A stretch of 64,000 nucleotides of DNA from Actinomycetes bacterium (lineage in GTDB: Bacteria; Actinomycetota; Acidimicrobiia; Acidimicrobiales; RAAP-2): positions 104,488 to 168,487 of the forward strand of contig JAKBNL010000002.1 in the NCBI GenBank assembly GCA_021831035.1, given 5' to 3'. Position 1 is the stretch's first letter, and every line of letters starts with the position of its first letter. Shown here piece by piece: positions 17,944-26,801 of the stretch. The position numbers were made by a program, and so were the translations under genes. The notes beneath the pieces are model-generated. The model was not told the DNA's origin. It searched no databases and saw only the letters and a list, made by a program, of their open reading frames with translations.

Positions 17944-18732
17944 ATGGCGCTCCTCGACGATCACCGGCTCCTGGTCACGGGGGTCCTCACCGACGACTCC
18001 CTGGCCTTCGCGATCGCCCGGCGGGCCCTCGAGGAGGGCGCGGCCGTCGCCCTGTCGAGCTTCGGCCGGGGGATGTCGCTCACCCGGCGCACCGCGCGCA
18101 AGCTCGCCGAGGTGGGCGAGGTCGGCGAGGTGATCGAGCTCGACGTCACCGACCCGGCCCAGGTCCGCGCCGCCGCGGTCACGCTCGAGGGACGCTTCGG
18201 GCGCCTCGACGGCCTGGTCCACGCCATCGGCTACGCCCCGCCGAGTTGCCTCGGCTCGGGGATGTTCGTCGCGCCCTTCGAGGACGTCGCCACGGCCCTG
18301 CACGCCTCCACCTACTCCCTGGCCGCCCTCGTGGGCGCCCTGCGGCCCCTCCTCGCGCGCTCGAGCGCGCCCGGCGGCGCCTCGGTCGTCGCCCTCGACT
18401 TCGACGGGTCGCGCGCCTACCCCCAGTACGACTGGATGGGCGTCGCCAAGGCGGCCCTGGAATCCCTCGGGCGCTACCTGGCCCGCGAGGTCGGCCCCGA
18501 CCGGGTGCGGGTCAACATGCTCGCGGCCGGTCCCCTGCGCTCGATCGCGGCGAAGTCGATCCCGGGCTTCTCGCTCTTCGAGGACACCTGGGCCGACCGC
18601 GCGCCGCTCGGCTGGGACGTGAACGACACCTCGGTCGTGGGCGACGCCGCCGTCGCGCTGCTCTCGCCGCTGCTGCGCGCGACCACGGGCGCGATCCTCC
18701 ACGTCGACGGCGGCGCCCACGCCATGGGCTAG
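17944..18732 (+). CDS. fabI: Enoyl-[acyl-carrier-protein] reductase, FabI/InhA type
   Basis: This SDR enzyme reduces trans-2-enoyl-ACP in fatty-acid elongation. The 262-residue protein starts [20 protein letters not shown], with the InhA-like glycine-poor nucleotide loop. It has the catalytic Tyr and Lys in [19 protein letters not shown] and the [10 protein letters not shown] segment characteristic of InhA and FabI. Its TAG stop interlocks with the stop of the convergent ABC transporter at CTAG (18729-18732). Confidence 0.9.
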   Translation: MALLDDHRLLVTGVLTDDSLAFAIARRALEEGAAVALSSFGRGMSLTRRTARKLAEVGEVGEVIELDVTDPAQVRAAAVTLEGRFGRLDGLVHAIGYAPPSCLGSGMFVAPFEDVATALHASTYSLAALVGALRPLLARSSAPGGASVVALDFDGSRAYPQYDWMGVAKAALESLGRYLAREVGPDRVRVNMLAAGPLRSIAAKSIPGFSLFEDTWADRAPLGWDVNDTSVVGDAAVALLSPLLRATTGAILHVDGGAHAMG

Positions 18733-20597
18733 GCCTGGGTCGCGAACTGGGTCTCGTAGAGGTCGAAGTACAGCCCGGCGCGCGCGTGGAGCTCCTCGTG
18801 GGTCCCGCGTTCGACGACCCGCCCGCCCTCGACCACCAGGATCTGGTCGGCCCCGCGGATCGTCGAGAGCCGGTGGGCGATCACGAGCGAAGTCCGCTCG
18901 GCCATCGTCGCGTCGAGGGCCCGCTGGACCGCGGCCTCGCTCTCGGCGTCGAGGTGGGCCGTCGCCTCGTCTAGCACGACCAGCCGCGGGGACTTCAACA
19001 GCAGCCGGGCGATGGCCACGCGCTGCTTCTCCCCGCCCGAGAGGCGGTAGCCCCGCTCCCCCACCACGGTGTCGAGGCCGAGCGGCAGGCCGTCGACGAG
19101 GTCGGCGATCTGGGCCGCGACGAGCGCCGCGTGCATCTCGGCCTCGGTCGCCTCGGGCCGAGCGAAGAGCAGGTTCGCGCGCAGGGTGTCGTGGAAGAGG
19201 TGGGCGTCTTGGGTCACGACCCCGACCGTGGCGTTGAGCGACGCGAACGCGGCGTCCCGCAGGTCCACGCCGTTGATCGTGATCGCCCCGGCGTCCACGT
19301 CGTAGAGCCGGCTCACCAGCATCGAGATCGTCGTCTTGCCCGCGCCACTCGGACCCACGAGGGCCGTCATCGTGCCCGGCTCCACGACGAAGCTGACGTC
19401 GAACAGGACCGGCGTGCGGGGCGTGTCGTCCAGTCGGGCCACCGCCTCGAGCGAGGCGAGGGATACCTCGCTCGCACCGGGGTAGGCGAAATCGACGTGG
19501 TCGACGACGAGCCGGGCCGGGCCCGGGGGGATCGACCGGGCGCCGGGGCGTTCGGCGATCATCGGCTCGAGGTCGAGGACCTCGAAGACCCGCTCGAAGC
19601 TGACCATGGCCGACATGACGTCGATGTTCAGGCTCGAGAGCTGCGTGAGCGGTCCGTAGAGGCGTCCGAGGTAGGCGGTCATGGCGACCACGGTGCCCAC
19701 CGCGAGGGTCCCGCGCACGGCCGCCACCCCTCCGAAGCCGTAGGCGAAGGCCGTCGCGAGCGACGCGGTGAGCGTCAGGGCCACGAAGAAGAAGCGCTGG
19801 TAGGTGGCCTGGCGGACCCCGATGTCGCGGACCTCGCCGGCGCGGCGCTCGAAGAGGAGCCGCTCCTCGCCCGGGCGGCCGAAGAGCTTGACGAGCATCG
19901 CGCCGCCCACGTTGAACCGTTCGCTCATGACCGTGTTCATCTCGGCGTTGAGCTCCATGCCCCGCTGGAAGAGCGTGCCGAGGCGCCGGCCCACCCGGCG
20001 CCAGGGCAGGAGGTAGAAGGGCACCAGCACTAGCGATACCAGCGTGATCGGCCAGCTGAGGACGAACATCACCGTGAGCACGATCACCACCAGGATGACG
20101 TTGCCGACGACGTTCGAGAAGAGGTCGGTGAAGGCCTGCTGGGCCCCGATGACGTCGTTGTTCAGTCGGCTGATGAGGGCCCCGGTCTGGGTGCGCGAGA
20201 AGAACGCGATCGGCATCGTCTGGACGTGGTCGAACACCGCCGCGCGCAGGTCGTAGATCAGCCCCTCGCCGATCACCGCCGAGACCCGGCGTTCGACCAT
20301 CTGCAGGCCCGCGTCGAAGATGGCGAGCCCGGCGGTGACCCCGGCGAGCCCGACGATGAGCCCACTGCGGTGTCGGTAGATGCCGTCGTCGATGATCGCG
20401 CGCAGCAGGAGGGGCGAGACCGACGAGACGATTGCGTCGACGATGACCACGGCGAGGAAGAGGGTCATCAGGCGCCGGTAGTGGCGCCCGAAGCGAAGAA
20501 TCCGCCGAAAGGTCCCCGGCTTGATGCGGTGCTCGAGGAGGCGGGGGTCTCGCCGCGCCGAGCGCATCCCGGCCCAGCCGGCTCCGTGCATGCTCAT
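18729..20597 (-). CDS. ABC exporter, fused membrane and ATPase domains
   Basis: This half-transporter of the MsbA/LmrA type exports an unknown substrate, probably lipid or drug-like. The 622-residue protein has an N-terminal six-helix membrane domain, about residues 40-330. The ATPase domain has Walker [10 protein letters not shown], signature LSGGEKQR, Walker B LVVLDEAT and the switch His in AHRLST. One copy suggests a homodimer. The start ATG follows GAAGGGGG. It shares its CTAG end with fabI. Substrate cannot be inferred from context. Confidence 0.88.
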   Translation of the reverse strand: MSMHGAGWAGMRSARRDPRLLEHRIKPGTFRRILRFGRHYRRLMTLFLAVVIVDAIVSSVSPLLLRAIIDDGIYRHRSGLIVGLAGVTAGLAIFDAGLQMVERRVSAVIGEGLIYDLRAAVFDHVQTMPIAFFSRTQTGALISRLNNDVIGAQQAFTDLFSNVVGNVILVVIVLTVMFVLSWPITLVSLVLVPFYLLPWRRVGRRLGTLFQRGMELNAEMNTVMSERFNVGGAMLVKLFGRPGEERLLFERRAGEVRDIGVRQATYQRFFFVALTLTASLATAFAYGFGGVAAVRGTLAVGTVVAMTAYLGRLYGPLTQLSSLNIDVMSAMVSFERVFEVLDLEPMIAERPGARSIPPGPARLVVDHVDFAYPGASEVSLASLEAVARLDDTPRTPVLFDVSFVVEPGTMTALVGPSGAGKTTISMLVSRLYDVDAGAITINGVDLRDAAFASLNATVGVVTQDAHLFHDTLRANLLFARPEATEAEMHAALVAAQIADLVDGLPLGLDTVVGERGYRLSGGEKQRVAIARLLLKSPRLVVLDEATAHLDAESEAAVQRALDATMAERTSLVIAHRLSTIRGADQILVVEGGRVVERGTHEELHARAGLYFDLYETQFATQA

Positions 20598-20649
20598 CGA
20601 GCCCCCTTCGGGGGCTCAGTGTAGGAACCCGGGGGCGGCGACGACGCGT

Positions 20650-21291
20650 TCAGCCCGCGAACGCGCTCGTCACGATGAGTGCGCCCAGGCACACCATCAC
20701 CGTGGCCCCGGCCACGCGCAGGCTCACCAGGCGGCGGGTCGAGCCCGCGAGCCACTCGCGCGCCGTGCCCGCGATCAGCCCCCAGGTCGAGTCACTGGCG
20801 AAGGCCATCACCGAGAAGAGCCCGCCCAGCACGAGGAGTTGGACGGTCACGCTGCCGCGCGCCGGCTCGACGAAGTGGGGGAAGACCGCTGCGAAGAACA
20901 CGAGCGACTTCGGGTTCAAGATCCCCACGGTGAAGCCCTGGCGCACGATCGAGGGTACGGCCGGCTTGGTCCCCTCGCGCTGGGCCATCGCGGCCGCGTG
21001 GGCGTGCCGGTGGCGGTAGGCGCCGATCCCGAGCCACCCGAGGTACAGGCCCCCGGCGATCTGCAGGGCAACCGAGAGCGGGTGGGAGCGGCTGAGGAGA
21101 GGCCCCAGGCCCACGGCGACCACGGCCGAGAGCACGAGGGTGCCCAGCGAGTTGCCCAACACCGTGAGCACGGCCACCGTCCGGCCCCAGGCGACGCCGC
21201 GCGCCAGGGTGAACAGCACGCTCGGCCCCGGAACCACGATGATCGCCATCGAGGCGGCCACGAAGGTGACCAGACGCGCCGGATCGATCAC
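20650..21291 (-). CDS. LysE/RhtB family exporter
   Basis: This is a membrane exporter of amino acids or similar small metabolites. From the GTG at 21291 it is 213 aa starting VIDPARLVTFVAASMAIIVV, with about six hydrophobic segments and the family motif PGPSVLFTLARG near residue 20. The start was chosen because GGAGG lies a few bases upstream and because a 12-codon upstream reading frame ends at this GTG as GTGA. A start 8 codons earlier is possible. Substrate is unknown. Confidence 0.85.
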   Translation of the reverse strand: MIDPARLVTFVAASMAIIVVPGPSVLFTLARGVAWGRTVAVLTVLGNSLGTLVLSAVVAVGLGPLLSRSHPLSVALQIAGGLYLGWLGIGAYRHRHAHAAAMAQREGTKPAVPSIVRQGFTVGILNPKSLVFFAAVFPHFVEPARGSVTVQLLVLGGLFSVMAFASDSTWGLIAGTAREWLAGSTRRLVSLRVAGATVMVCLGALIVTSAFAG

Positions 21292-21326
21292 TCGGCCTCC
21301 ACGGTCCTCAGCCACCGCCCGATCAT
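21288..21326 (-). other. Possible 12-codon leader reading frame coupled to the LysE exporter
   Basis: ATG at 21326 opens a frame encoding MIGRWLRTVEAE, whose TGA overlaps the exporter GTG as GTGA. A TACCGT hexamer lies 9 nt upstream of this ATG. The arrangement looks like translational coupling from a very short leader. It is a pattern observation; the peptide has no recognisable homology. Confidence 0.3.
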
Positions 21327-21354
21327 GGTCCGACCACGGTACCGGGCGGCGAGC

Positions 21355-23319
21355 TCAGGCCAAGGGCCAGACCGGGTCGCGGTGCGCGAGGGCGGCCAGC
21401 GCCTCGGGGTCGAGCGGCCGGGCCAGGTAGAACCCCTGGCCCCGCTCGCAGCCGAGCAGTCGGAGCCCCGAGAGCTGTGCGGCGTTCTCGATACCCTCGG
21501 CGGTCACCGTGAGGCGCAGTGCGCGGGCCATGGCGATGATCGCCTCCACCAGCGTCGTGTCCTGGTCATCCAGGCCGAAGCCCTGAATGAAGCTCCGGTC
21601 GATCTTGAGCTCGTCGACCGGCAGCCCCTTCAGTCGACCGAAGGAGGAGTACCCGGTACCGAAGTCGTCGATCGAGATCCGCACGCCGAGGTCCTTGAGT
21701 TGGCCGACGAGCACGGTGAAGCTCCGGTCGTCCTCCATGAGCACGCTCTCGGTCAGCTCGAGCACGACCCGGCCGGGGTCGACACCGCGGTCGAAGAGGG
21801 CCCCCTTCACGACGTCGGCGAGGTCGGTCGTGAGCAGTTGGCGCACCGACACGTTGATCGACATCGAGAGCGACAGGCCCTCCCGGTCCCAGCGCGCCAT
21901 CTGCTCGATCGCCCGGCCGATGACCCATCCGCCGACCTCCCCGATGAGGCCGAGCTCTTCCACGAGGGGGACGAACTCGCCCGGGGAGACCTCGCCGAGC
22001 TCCGCGTGACGCCAGCGCAGCAGCGCCTCGACACCCGTGAGGGTCCGGCGGCGCAGGTCGACGATGGGCTGGTAGTGGAGATAGAGTTCGTCGCGCTCGA
22101 GGGCGCTCAAGAGCGCGTCGAGCAGCCCGGTGCGCCGATGCGCCGCCTCGCACATCGCCGCGTCGAACAACTCCACCCGGTTCGAACCCGCCGCCCGCGC
22201 GCGCTCGGCGGCCGCGTCGAGGTCGCGCAGCAGCGACTCGGGCGAGGAGTCGGCGTCGCTCATCACCGCGCCGGCGCTCACGCTGAGGAACTGGGGCTTG
22301 AGGGGGCTCTCGTAGGGCAGGTGGATGACGCTCAGGGTGTTGTGCACCCGCTCGACGAGGTACTCCGCGCTCTCCACCGTCGCGCCGACGATGACGAAGT
22401 CGTCGTCCGAGACCCGGGCCGCGAAGCTCTCGGGCAAGATGCTCGTGACGAGACGCACCGCGATCTGGCGCATCAGCTCGTCGCCCTTCTCGTGCCCCAG
22501 GGTCGCGTAGATCAACTTGAAGTGGTCGAGGTGAAAGAGCGCGACGCCGAAGGGCGTGGCGTGGCGACGCGACTCGCCCAGGGCCAACGTGAGCCGGTTG
22601 AGGAGCATCGTCTTGTTGGCCAGCCCCGTGAGCGCGTCGTAGTAGTCGTAGTAGTCGAGCTGCTCTTCGATGCGCTTGCGATCGGTGATGTCGGGCATCT
22701 GGACGAGGTAGTAGAGGGGCTCGCCGGCCTCGTCGCGCGTGGTGGCGACGTACATCGAGGCCCACGCGAGGGTGCCGTCGGGGCGCAAGAAGCGCTGCTG
22801 ATCGAGACTGAGGTCGTCCCCCTCGGCCAAACGGGTGGCCGCCTCCTCCCAGAAGGCCACGTCCTCGGGGTGGGTGAAGGTGATCCAGGGGCGGCCGATG
22901 ATCTCCTCGGGCTCCTGGCCCCACATCGTGGCGAGGGCGACGTTCACGTGACGGAAGATCCCGTCGAGGTCGACGATCGCGGTGGGCACGCCCGAGCGCC
23001 CGTAGAGGTTGTCGAAGTCGGGCACCCGGCACTCGGGTCGGCCCGCCAGGGCCGAGAGGAAGTCGCGCACTTCGGCGTCGCTCTGCAGGGGCAGGGTCAG
23101 GGCGTGGCCCGTCACGACGTCGTAGACGTAACCGCGCCCCTCGGGGCGACGGTTCACGTAGCCCCCGCGCACCAGATCGGCGACGATTCCCTGGGTCGCG
23201 CGCTCGCTCAGGCCGAGGGCGTCGGCGATCTCACGGATCTTGATGCGTTCGTTGCGCGCGATGAGGAGCAGGGCCGCCCCGTAGTTCGAGAGGAGTCGCA
23301 GGTCGTGGGTCTTTGTCAT
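21355..23319 (-). CDS. Winged-helix/PAS/degenerate GGDEF/EAL signalling protein
   Basis: This predicted c-di-GMP phosphodiesterase carries its own DNA-binding-like N-terminus. The product is 654 aa from the ATG at 23319. Residues 1-75 form a winged helix (KIREIADALGLSERATQGIV). A PAS domain covers about 105-215. The GGDEF domain keeps YDALTGL but its active site reads SDDDF at 304-308, so cyclase activity is unlikely. The EAL domain has EALLRW at 431-436, ELTESVL, DDFGTGYSS and KIDRSFIQG, so phosphodiesterase activity is plausible. It is divergent from a GGDEF gene across 255 bp. Upstream extension of the frame is not conserved. Confidence 0.88.
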   Translation of the reverse strand: MTKTHDLRLLSNYGAALLLIARNERIKIREIADALGLSERATQGIVADLVRGGYVNRRPEGRGYVYDVVTGHALTLPLQSDAEVRDFLSALAGRPECRVPDFDNLYGRSGVPTAIVDLDGIFRHVNVALATMWGQEPEEIIGRPWITFTHPEDVAFWEEAATRLAEGDDLSLDQQRFLRPDGTLAWASMYVATTRDEAGEPLYYLVQMPDITDRKRIEEQLDYYDYYDALTGLANKTMLLNRLTLALGESRRHATPFGVALFHLDHFKLIYATLGHEKGDELMRQIAVRLVTSILPESFAARVSDDDFVIVGATVESAEYLVERVHNTLSVIHLPYESPLKPQFLSVSAGAVMSDADSSPESLLRDLDAAAERARAAGSNRVELFDAAMCEAAHRRTGLLDALLSALERDELYLHYQPIVDLRRRTLTGVEALLRWRHAELGEVSPGEFVPLVEELGLIGEVGGWVIGRAIEQMARWDREGLSLSMSINVSVRQLLTTDLADVVKGALFDRGVDPGRVVLELTESVLMEDDRSFTVLVGQLKDLGVRISIDDFGTGYSSFGRLKGLPVDELKIDRSFIQGFGLDDQDTTLVEAIIAMARALRLTVTAEGIENAAQLSGLRLLGCERGQGFYLARPLDPEALAALAHRDPVWPLA

Positions 23320-23376
23320 CGTGGGGGGTTCGGTCGCCCGTGCGGACCCGACTCTCGGGCACCGAACCAAATTACG

Positions 23377-23388
23377 GAAGGGCCCTTC
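23377..23388. promoter_or_regulatory. Perfect 12-bp palindrome upstream of the EAL gene
   Basis: GAAGGGCCCTTC is a perfect palindrome located 58 bp before the EAL protein start, in the divergent control region. It could be an operator. A chance GC-rich palindrome is the main alternative. Confidence 0.25.
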
Positions 23389-23441
23389 GCCCATCCAGAG
23401 GCAAATGACCCATACGGGACCGCAATCTGGACTATTTCCCC

Positions 23442-23459
23442 CTAGTGCATCTTCACTAG
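23442..23459. promoter_or_regulatory. Inverted repeat CTAGTG-N6-CACTAG between the c-di-GMP genes
   Basis: An 18-bp site with perfect 6-bp arms lies near the centre of the divergent 255-bp region, 123 bp from the EAL start and 116 bp from the GGDEF start. Spacing fits a dimeric winged-helix regulator, possibly the EAL protein's own N-terminal domain. The flanking DNA is clearly more AT-rich than the genes. Confidence 0.35.
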
Positions 23460-23574
23460 TCGTTCCATACCGGATGTAGCTGTCCGCCGTCGGACGCGGC
23501 ACGCCGCCGACGGCACGCTCAGAGTGGGCACACTGGTCACGGGCCCGCGTGACCCGAGGAGAGACGTCCCAACG

Positions 23575-24537
23575 ATGCGTGCCGCACCACCCCACCCCGA
23601 CGAAGCCCGCCGCCTGGCCGAGCTGCGCTCCCTCGACCTGCTCGACACGTCGGCCGAAGAGCGCTTCGACCACGTGACCCGCCTCGCCCAGCGCGTCTTC
23701 GGCGTGCCCTACGCCCTCATCACCCTGATCGACGGGGACCGTCAGTGGTTCACGTCACGCCAGGACCAGGGCGACCTCCCCCTCGAGACCCCCCGCGACG
23801 TCGCCTTCTGCGCCCACACGATTCTCGGGGAGGAGGCACTGGTGGTCACCGACGCGTCTCGTGACGAGCGCTTCGAGGACAACCCGCTCGTCGCCGCTGA
23901 CCCCTCGATCCGCTTCTACGCGGGCCACCCCATCCACGGTCCGAGCGGACTGCCCCTCGGGGCGCTCTGTGTGCTCGACGTCGAACCGCGCGCGGTCACC
24001 GACGACGACCTCGCCTCCTTGCGTGACCTCGCGGCCGTAGTGGAGAAGGAGATCGCGGCGGCCCACCTCGCCACGGTCGACGCGCTCACCGGCCTATCGA
24101 ACCGTCGGGGCTTCGACATCCTCGCGGGCAAGGCGCTCGAGATAGCGACCCGCGGGGGCACGATCTCGAGCCTGCTCTATCTCGACCTCGGCGACTTCAA
24201 GGCGGTGAACGACACCCTCGGTCACGCCGCGGGAGACGAGGTGCTCGTCACGGTGGCCCGTCTCCTCGAGGGGGTCTTCCGGGGCTCGGACATCGTCGCG
24301 CGCCTCGGGGGTGACGAGTTCGTGGTCCTCCTCGGCGGCGACAGTGACACCGAGCGCGCGCTCGCGCGCCTCCTCGAGGCGCTCGACCGGGTCAACGCGG
24401 CGCGACCCCCCGAGGTGCGGAGCTCGGTGAGCGTGGGTCGCGTCGACCCTGATCCGACCCACCCCGAGCCGGTCGATCGTCTGCTCGCCGCGGCCGACGC
24501 CCTGAGGTACCAGGCGAAGCGCTCGAGGCGCCGGTGA
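23575..24537 (+). CDS. GAF-GGDEF diguanylate cyclase
   Basis: This enzyme is predicted to make c-di-GMP from GTP. From the ATG at 23575 it is 320 aa. A GAF domain covers about residues 22-155 (DSAEERFDHVTRLA-type start and FYAGHPI). The GGDEF domain begins at DALTGLSNRRGF. The active site is intact, GGDEF at 245-249, and the product-inhibition site RxxD (RGSD, 236-239) is exactly five residues before it. The GTG of the methyltransferase overlaps its stop. An upstream GTG start would add 17 residues without family support. A GAGGAGAG lies about 12 nt before the chosen ATG. Confidence 0.9.
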   Translation: MRAAPPHPDEARRLAELRSLDLLDTSAEERFDHVTRLAQRVFGVPYALITLIDGDRQWFTSRQDQGDLPLETPRDVAFCAHTILGEEALVVTDASRDERFEDNPLVAADPSIRFYAGHPIHGPSGLPLGALCVLDVEPRAVTDDDLASLRDLAAVVEKEIAAAHLATVDALTGLSNRRGFDILAGKALEIATRGGTISSLLYLDLGDFKAVNDTLGHAAGDEVLVTVARLLEGVFRGSDIVARLGGDEFVVLLGGDSDTERALARLLEALDRVNAARPPEVRSSVSVGRVDPDPTHPEPVDRLLAAADALRYQAKRSRRR

Positions 24538-25322
24538 GCCTCCACGACGACCGCGGGCGGGCCGAGTCCTTCGGCGCCGCCGCGAAGCGTTACGACCGCT
24601 CGCGCCCCAACTACCCCGCCGAGCTCCTCAACGCGGTGCTCGGCGACGACGCCACCGAACTGCGCGTGCTCGACGTGGGTTGCGGCACCGGGATCGCCGC
24701 GCGCCAGATGGCCGAGCGAGGGGCTCGCGTCCTCGGGGTCGAGGTGGACGAGCGCATGGCCGAGGTGGCGCGGGCCTCGGGCATCCCCGTCGAGGTCTCG
24801 GCCTTCGAGGAGTGGGACGCCCGGGGGCGGCTCTTCGACCGGATCACCGCGGCCCAGGCGTGGCACTGGGTCGAGCCGGTGCGCGGTACCGCGGCCGCCG
24901 CCGCGGCACTCGCGCCCGGGGGCCGCCTGTGCCTGTGGTGGAACGTCGCCGAGGCGCCCGGCGACTTCCGCACGCTCGTCGAGCCCCTCTACGCGCGCCT
25001 CGCCCCCGGGGCCCACGGGTACAGCGTGCTGCTGGGCTCCACCTCGCGCCCGACCCCCTTCGGGGTCGCGGCGGCGACGGCCGCCCTCGCGTTCTCACCC
25101 CACTTCGCGACCTCCGCTAGGGAGACCTTCACCTGGTCACGCCGGTACACGCGCGCCCAATGGCTGGATCAGCTGCCCACCCACAGCGACCACGCCCGAC
25201 TTTCGCCCCCGGTGCTCGCCGAGCTGCTCGACGCGGTCGGCGAGGCGATCGACGCGCTCGGGGGCGACTTCGAGATGGCCTACTCCACCACGCTCCTCAC
25301 TGCCGCGCGGCGCGCGCGCTAG
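24534..25322 (+). CDS. Class I SAM-dependent methyltransferase
   Basis: This is a small-molecule methyltransferase of unknown substrate. The 262-residue protein starts VSLHDDRGRAESFGAAAKRY, typical of the Methyltransf_11/25 group. SAM-binding motif I is VLDVGCGTGIAARQM, followed by the acidic motif II LGVEVDERM. The segment FDRITAAQAWHWVEP is also characteristic of this group. The GTG start overlaps the GGDEF stop (GTGA), so the two are co-translated. Its TAG stop interlocks with the convergent SRPBCC gene. Confidence 0.87.
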   Translation: MSLHDDRGRAESFGAAAKRYDRSRPNYPAELLNAVLGDDATELRVLDVGCGTGIAARQMAERGARVLGVEVDERMAEVARASGIPVEVSAFEEWDARGRLFDRITAAQAWHWVEPVRGTAAAAAALAPGGRLCLWWNVAEAPGDFRTLVEPLYARLAPGAHGYSVLLGSTSRPTPFGVAAATAALAFSPHFATSARETFTWSRRYTRAQWLDQLPTHSDHARLSPPVLAELLDAVGEAIDALGGDFEMAYSTTLLTAARRAR

Positions 25323-25750
25323 TCGTGCGCCGGTTCGAGGAGGGCGCGCAGCGCGCGTAGTGCCGGGTCCTCAGGGTCACCCGACGACTCGTCCTCGTCC
25401 GCGCCCGGGCGGGGATCGTCGTGGCGGATCGTGAGCCGGGTGCCCCCCGGGAGGTCCTCGAGCTCGTAGGTCATCGTGAAGCGGTGTTCGGGACGATCCT
25501 CGAGGTCGTCGCGGGGTGCGAAGAGGCTGTAGGCGACCCGACGGGGCGGCTCGAACGCGAGCACCGTTCCCCACTGGGCGAGGGCACGGCCCTCCCACTC
25601 ACTCGTGAAGCGCACCGGTGACCCCGGCGTCCAGTCGGTCTCGAGCACGCTGCCGTACTGCCAGACGCGCACCAGATCGGGTTCGGTGAGCGCCGCGAAG
25701 ACTCGCGCGCGTGCGACCGCGAACTCCACGCGCGTCACGGTCGCCCCCAT
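25319..25750 (-). CDS. SRPBCC/AHSA1 domain protein
   Basis: This is a small START-like lipid- or ligand-binding fold protein of unknown role. The 143 residues from ATG 25750 read MGATVTRVEFAVARARVFAA, then WGTVLAFEPPRRVAYSLF and TMTYELEDLPGGTRLTIRHD, which follow the AHSA1 pattern. The C-terminus is Asp/Glu-rich. The start is supported by TAGCGT 7 nt upstream. It shares CTAG stops with the methyltransferase. Confidence 0.8.
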   Translation of the reverse strand: MGATVTRVEFAVARARVFAALTEPDLVRVWQYGSVLETDWTPGSPVRFTSEWEGRALAQWGTVLAFEPPRRVAYSLFAPRDDLEDRPEHRFTMTYELEDLPGGTRLTIRHDDPRPGADEDESSGDPEDPALRALRALLEPAHD

Positions 25751-25757
25751 CGGCGCA

Positions 25758-25763
25758 ACGCTA
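25758..25763 (-). promoter_or_regulatory. Candidate leaderless -10 element of the SRPBCC gene
   Basis: TAGCGT on the minus strand is followed by a 7-nt gap and the ATG at 25750. No Shine-Dalgarno sequence is visible. The remaining bases up to the tRNA (25764-25992) show no coding signal and no obvious structure. Confidence 0.4.
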
Positions 25764-25992
25764 CCGCACGAGACTCGCGCCGCCCGCCGACCCGCACGAA
25801 TCGTCGTGGCCATTCCCCTTCACGCGGGCGAAGGGCGATTGCCCGGCGACCGTCTCCGCCGGCACCCCGGCACGTCCCTCGCCGCCCGTCGGGTGTCAAC
25901 AGACGATCTGCGACCTGGTGCGCACCCCCACGGGGCCAGACCCCCCCGCGGAGCAGACTCACTCGGCTCCACGGGGGCGACGCGCCCAACGG

Positions 25993-26069
25993 TGGTGGGC
26001 GCTACAGGACTCGAACCTGTGGCCTCAGCCGTGTGAAGGCTGCGCTCTAACCAACTGAGCTAAGCGCCC
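25993..26069 (-). tRNA. tRNA-Val (anticodon CAC)
   Basis: The minus strand folds into a complete cloverleaf. The acceptor stem is GGGCGCT paired with AGCGCCC. The D arm is GCTC/GAGC, the anticodon arm CAGCC-TTCACAC-GGCTG and the T arm ACAGG-TTCGAGT-CCTGT. The anticodon CAC reads valine codon GUG, a favoured codon in GC-rich genes. The 3' end continues A-CCA, so CCA is encoded in the genome. Confidence 0.95.
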
Positions 26070-26120
26070 GGGCTCACCATCCTATCCCCTCGCCCCTCCA
26101 AGGCCCCGTGTCGTGCGCTG

Positions 26121-26126
26121 TAGCCT
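26121..26126 (+). promoter_or_regulatory. Candidate leaderless -10 element of the membrane protein gene
   Basis: TAGCCT is followed by TCACGC and the GTG at 26133, a 6-nt gap. This supports the first GTG rather than the later ATG as start. Confidence 0.45.
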
Positions 26127-26132
26127 TCACGC

Positions 26133-26798
26133 GTGCTGAGAAACGCCTCCGATGCCGCACGGCCCCGCCGCGCGAAGCGTCCCTCGATGGCGTCACGCGA
26201 GGCGGTCCTCGGACTCGACACCCTGGAGCGCAAGCTCAGCGTCACCCTCGCGCTCATCGCCCTGGGCTTTGGGATTTTCTTCTTCGTCCAGTGGGCGACC
26301 AACGCCAAGATCGTCAAGTCCGCCAAGCCCCTCGCGCATAACGCGTGCACCAGCGGCTACCACTACGTGGTCTCGTCCGGGCTGTGCCAGCAGAGCTCCT
26401 ACGACCGCGGAGCGTGGCTGCTGCAGTTCATCGTGGTGGTCGTGCTGGGCCTGGCCATCCTCTACACCGCGTGGCGCAAGAAGCGCGCCGGCGTGGCCAC
26501 CTTCGCCCTCCTGCTCGGCCTCTTCCTCGGGGTCGCCGGACTCGGCGTCGTGTTCTTCTTCTTCGGCGCCTGGCTGATGCTGCGCGCCTACCGGCTCCAG
26601 AAGTACGGCGACGCAACCTGGAAGGGGTCGAATCGGGTGGCCCGCGAGATGGCCGAGGCCCGCCGCAGTGGTCGCGCGCCACGCCCCACCGCCGCACCGG
26701 CGTCGAGCACCGCGGTCGCCCCCGCCCCGCCGCGCGCCGCGACACCGCCGCCGCCCTCCAAGCGCTACACGCCCAAGAAGCAGTCGCGCCGCCGCTAG
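26133..26798 (+). CDS. Hypothetical three-span membrane protein
   Basis: I do not recognise this 221-residue protein. The N-terminus is basic. Membrane segments are visible at about 36-57, 91-112 and 120-150, with two cysteines between the first and second (NACTSG and GLCQQ) that may be extracytoplasmic. The C-terminal 50 residues are rich in Ala, Pro, Thr, Arg and Lys and end KKQSRRR, probably disordered and cytoplasmic. It is 3 nt upstream of the PlsC-like gene, suggesting a membrane-lipid or envelope link. An ATG 18 codons later is a possible start. Confidence 0.7.
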   Translation: MLRNASDAARPRRAKRPSMASREAVLGLDTLERKLSVTLALIALGFGIFFFVQWATNAKIVKSAKPLAHNACTSGYHYVVSSGLCQQSSYDRGAWLLQFIVVVVLGLAILYTAWRKKRAGVATFALLLGLFLGVAGLGVVFFFFGAWLMLRAYRLQKYGDATWKGSNRVAREMAEARRSGRAPRPTAAPASSTAVAPAPPRAATPPPPSKRYTPKKQSRRR

Positions 26799-26801
26799 GC
26801 C

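Noticed and set aside
20521..23445. 974-codon plus-strand open frame opposite the LysE and EAL genes
   Set aside because: It crosses two unrelated minus-strand genes and their spacer and has the shadow composition of GC-rich antisense DNA.
25764..25992. Possible small gene or RNA between the SRPBCC gene and tRNA-Val
   Set aside because: Open frames here lack homology, start signals and stable symmetric structure; I see only spacer.
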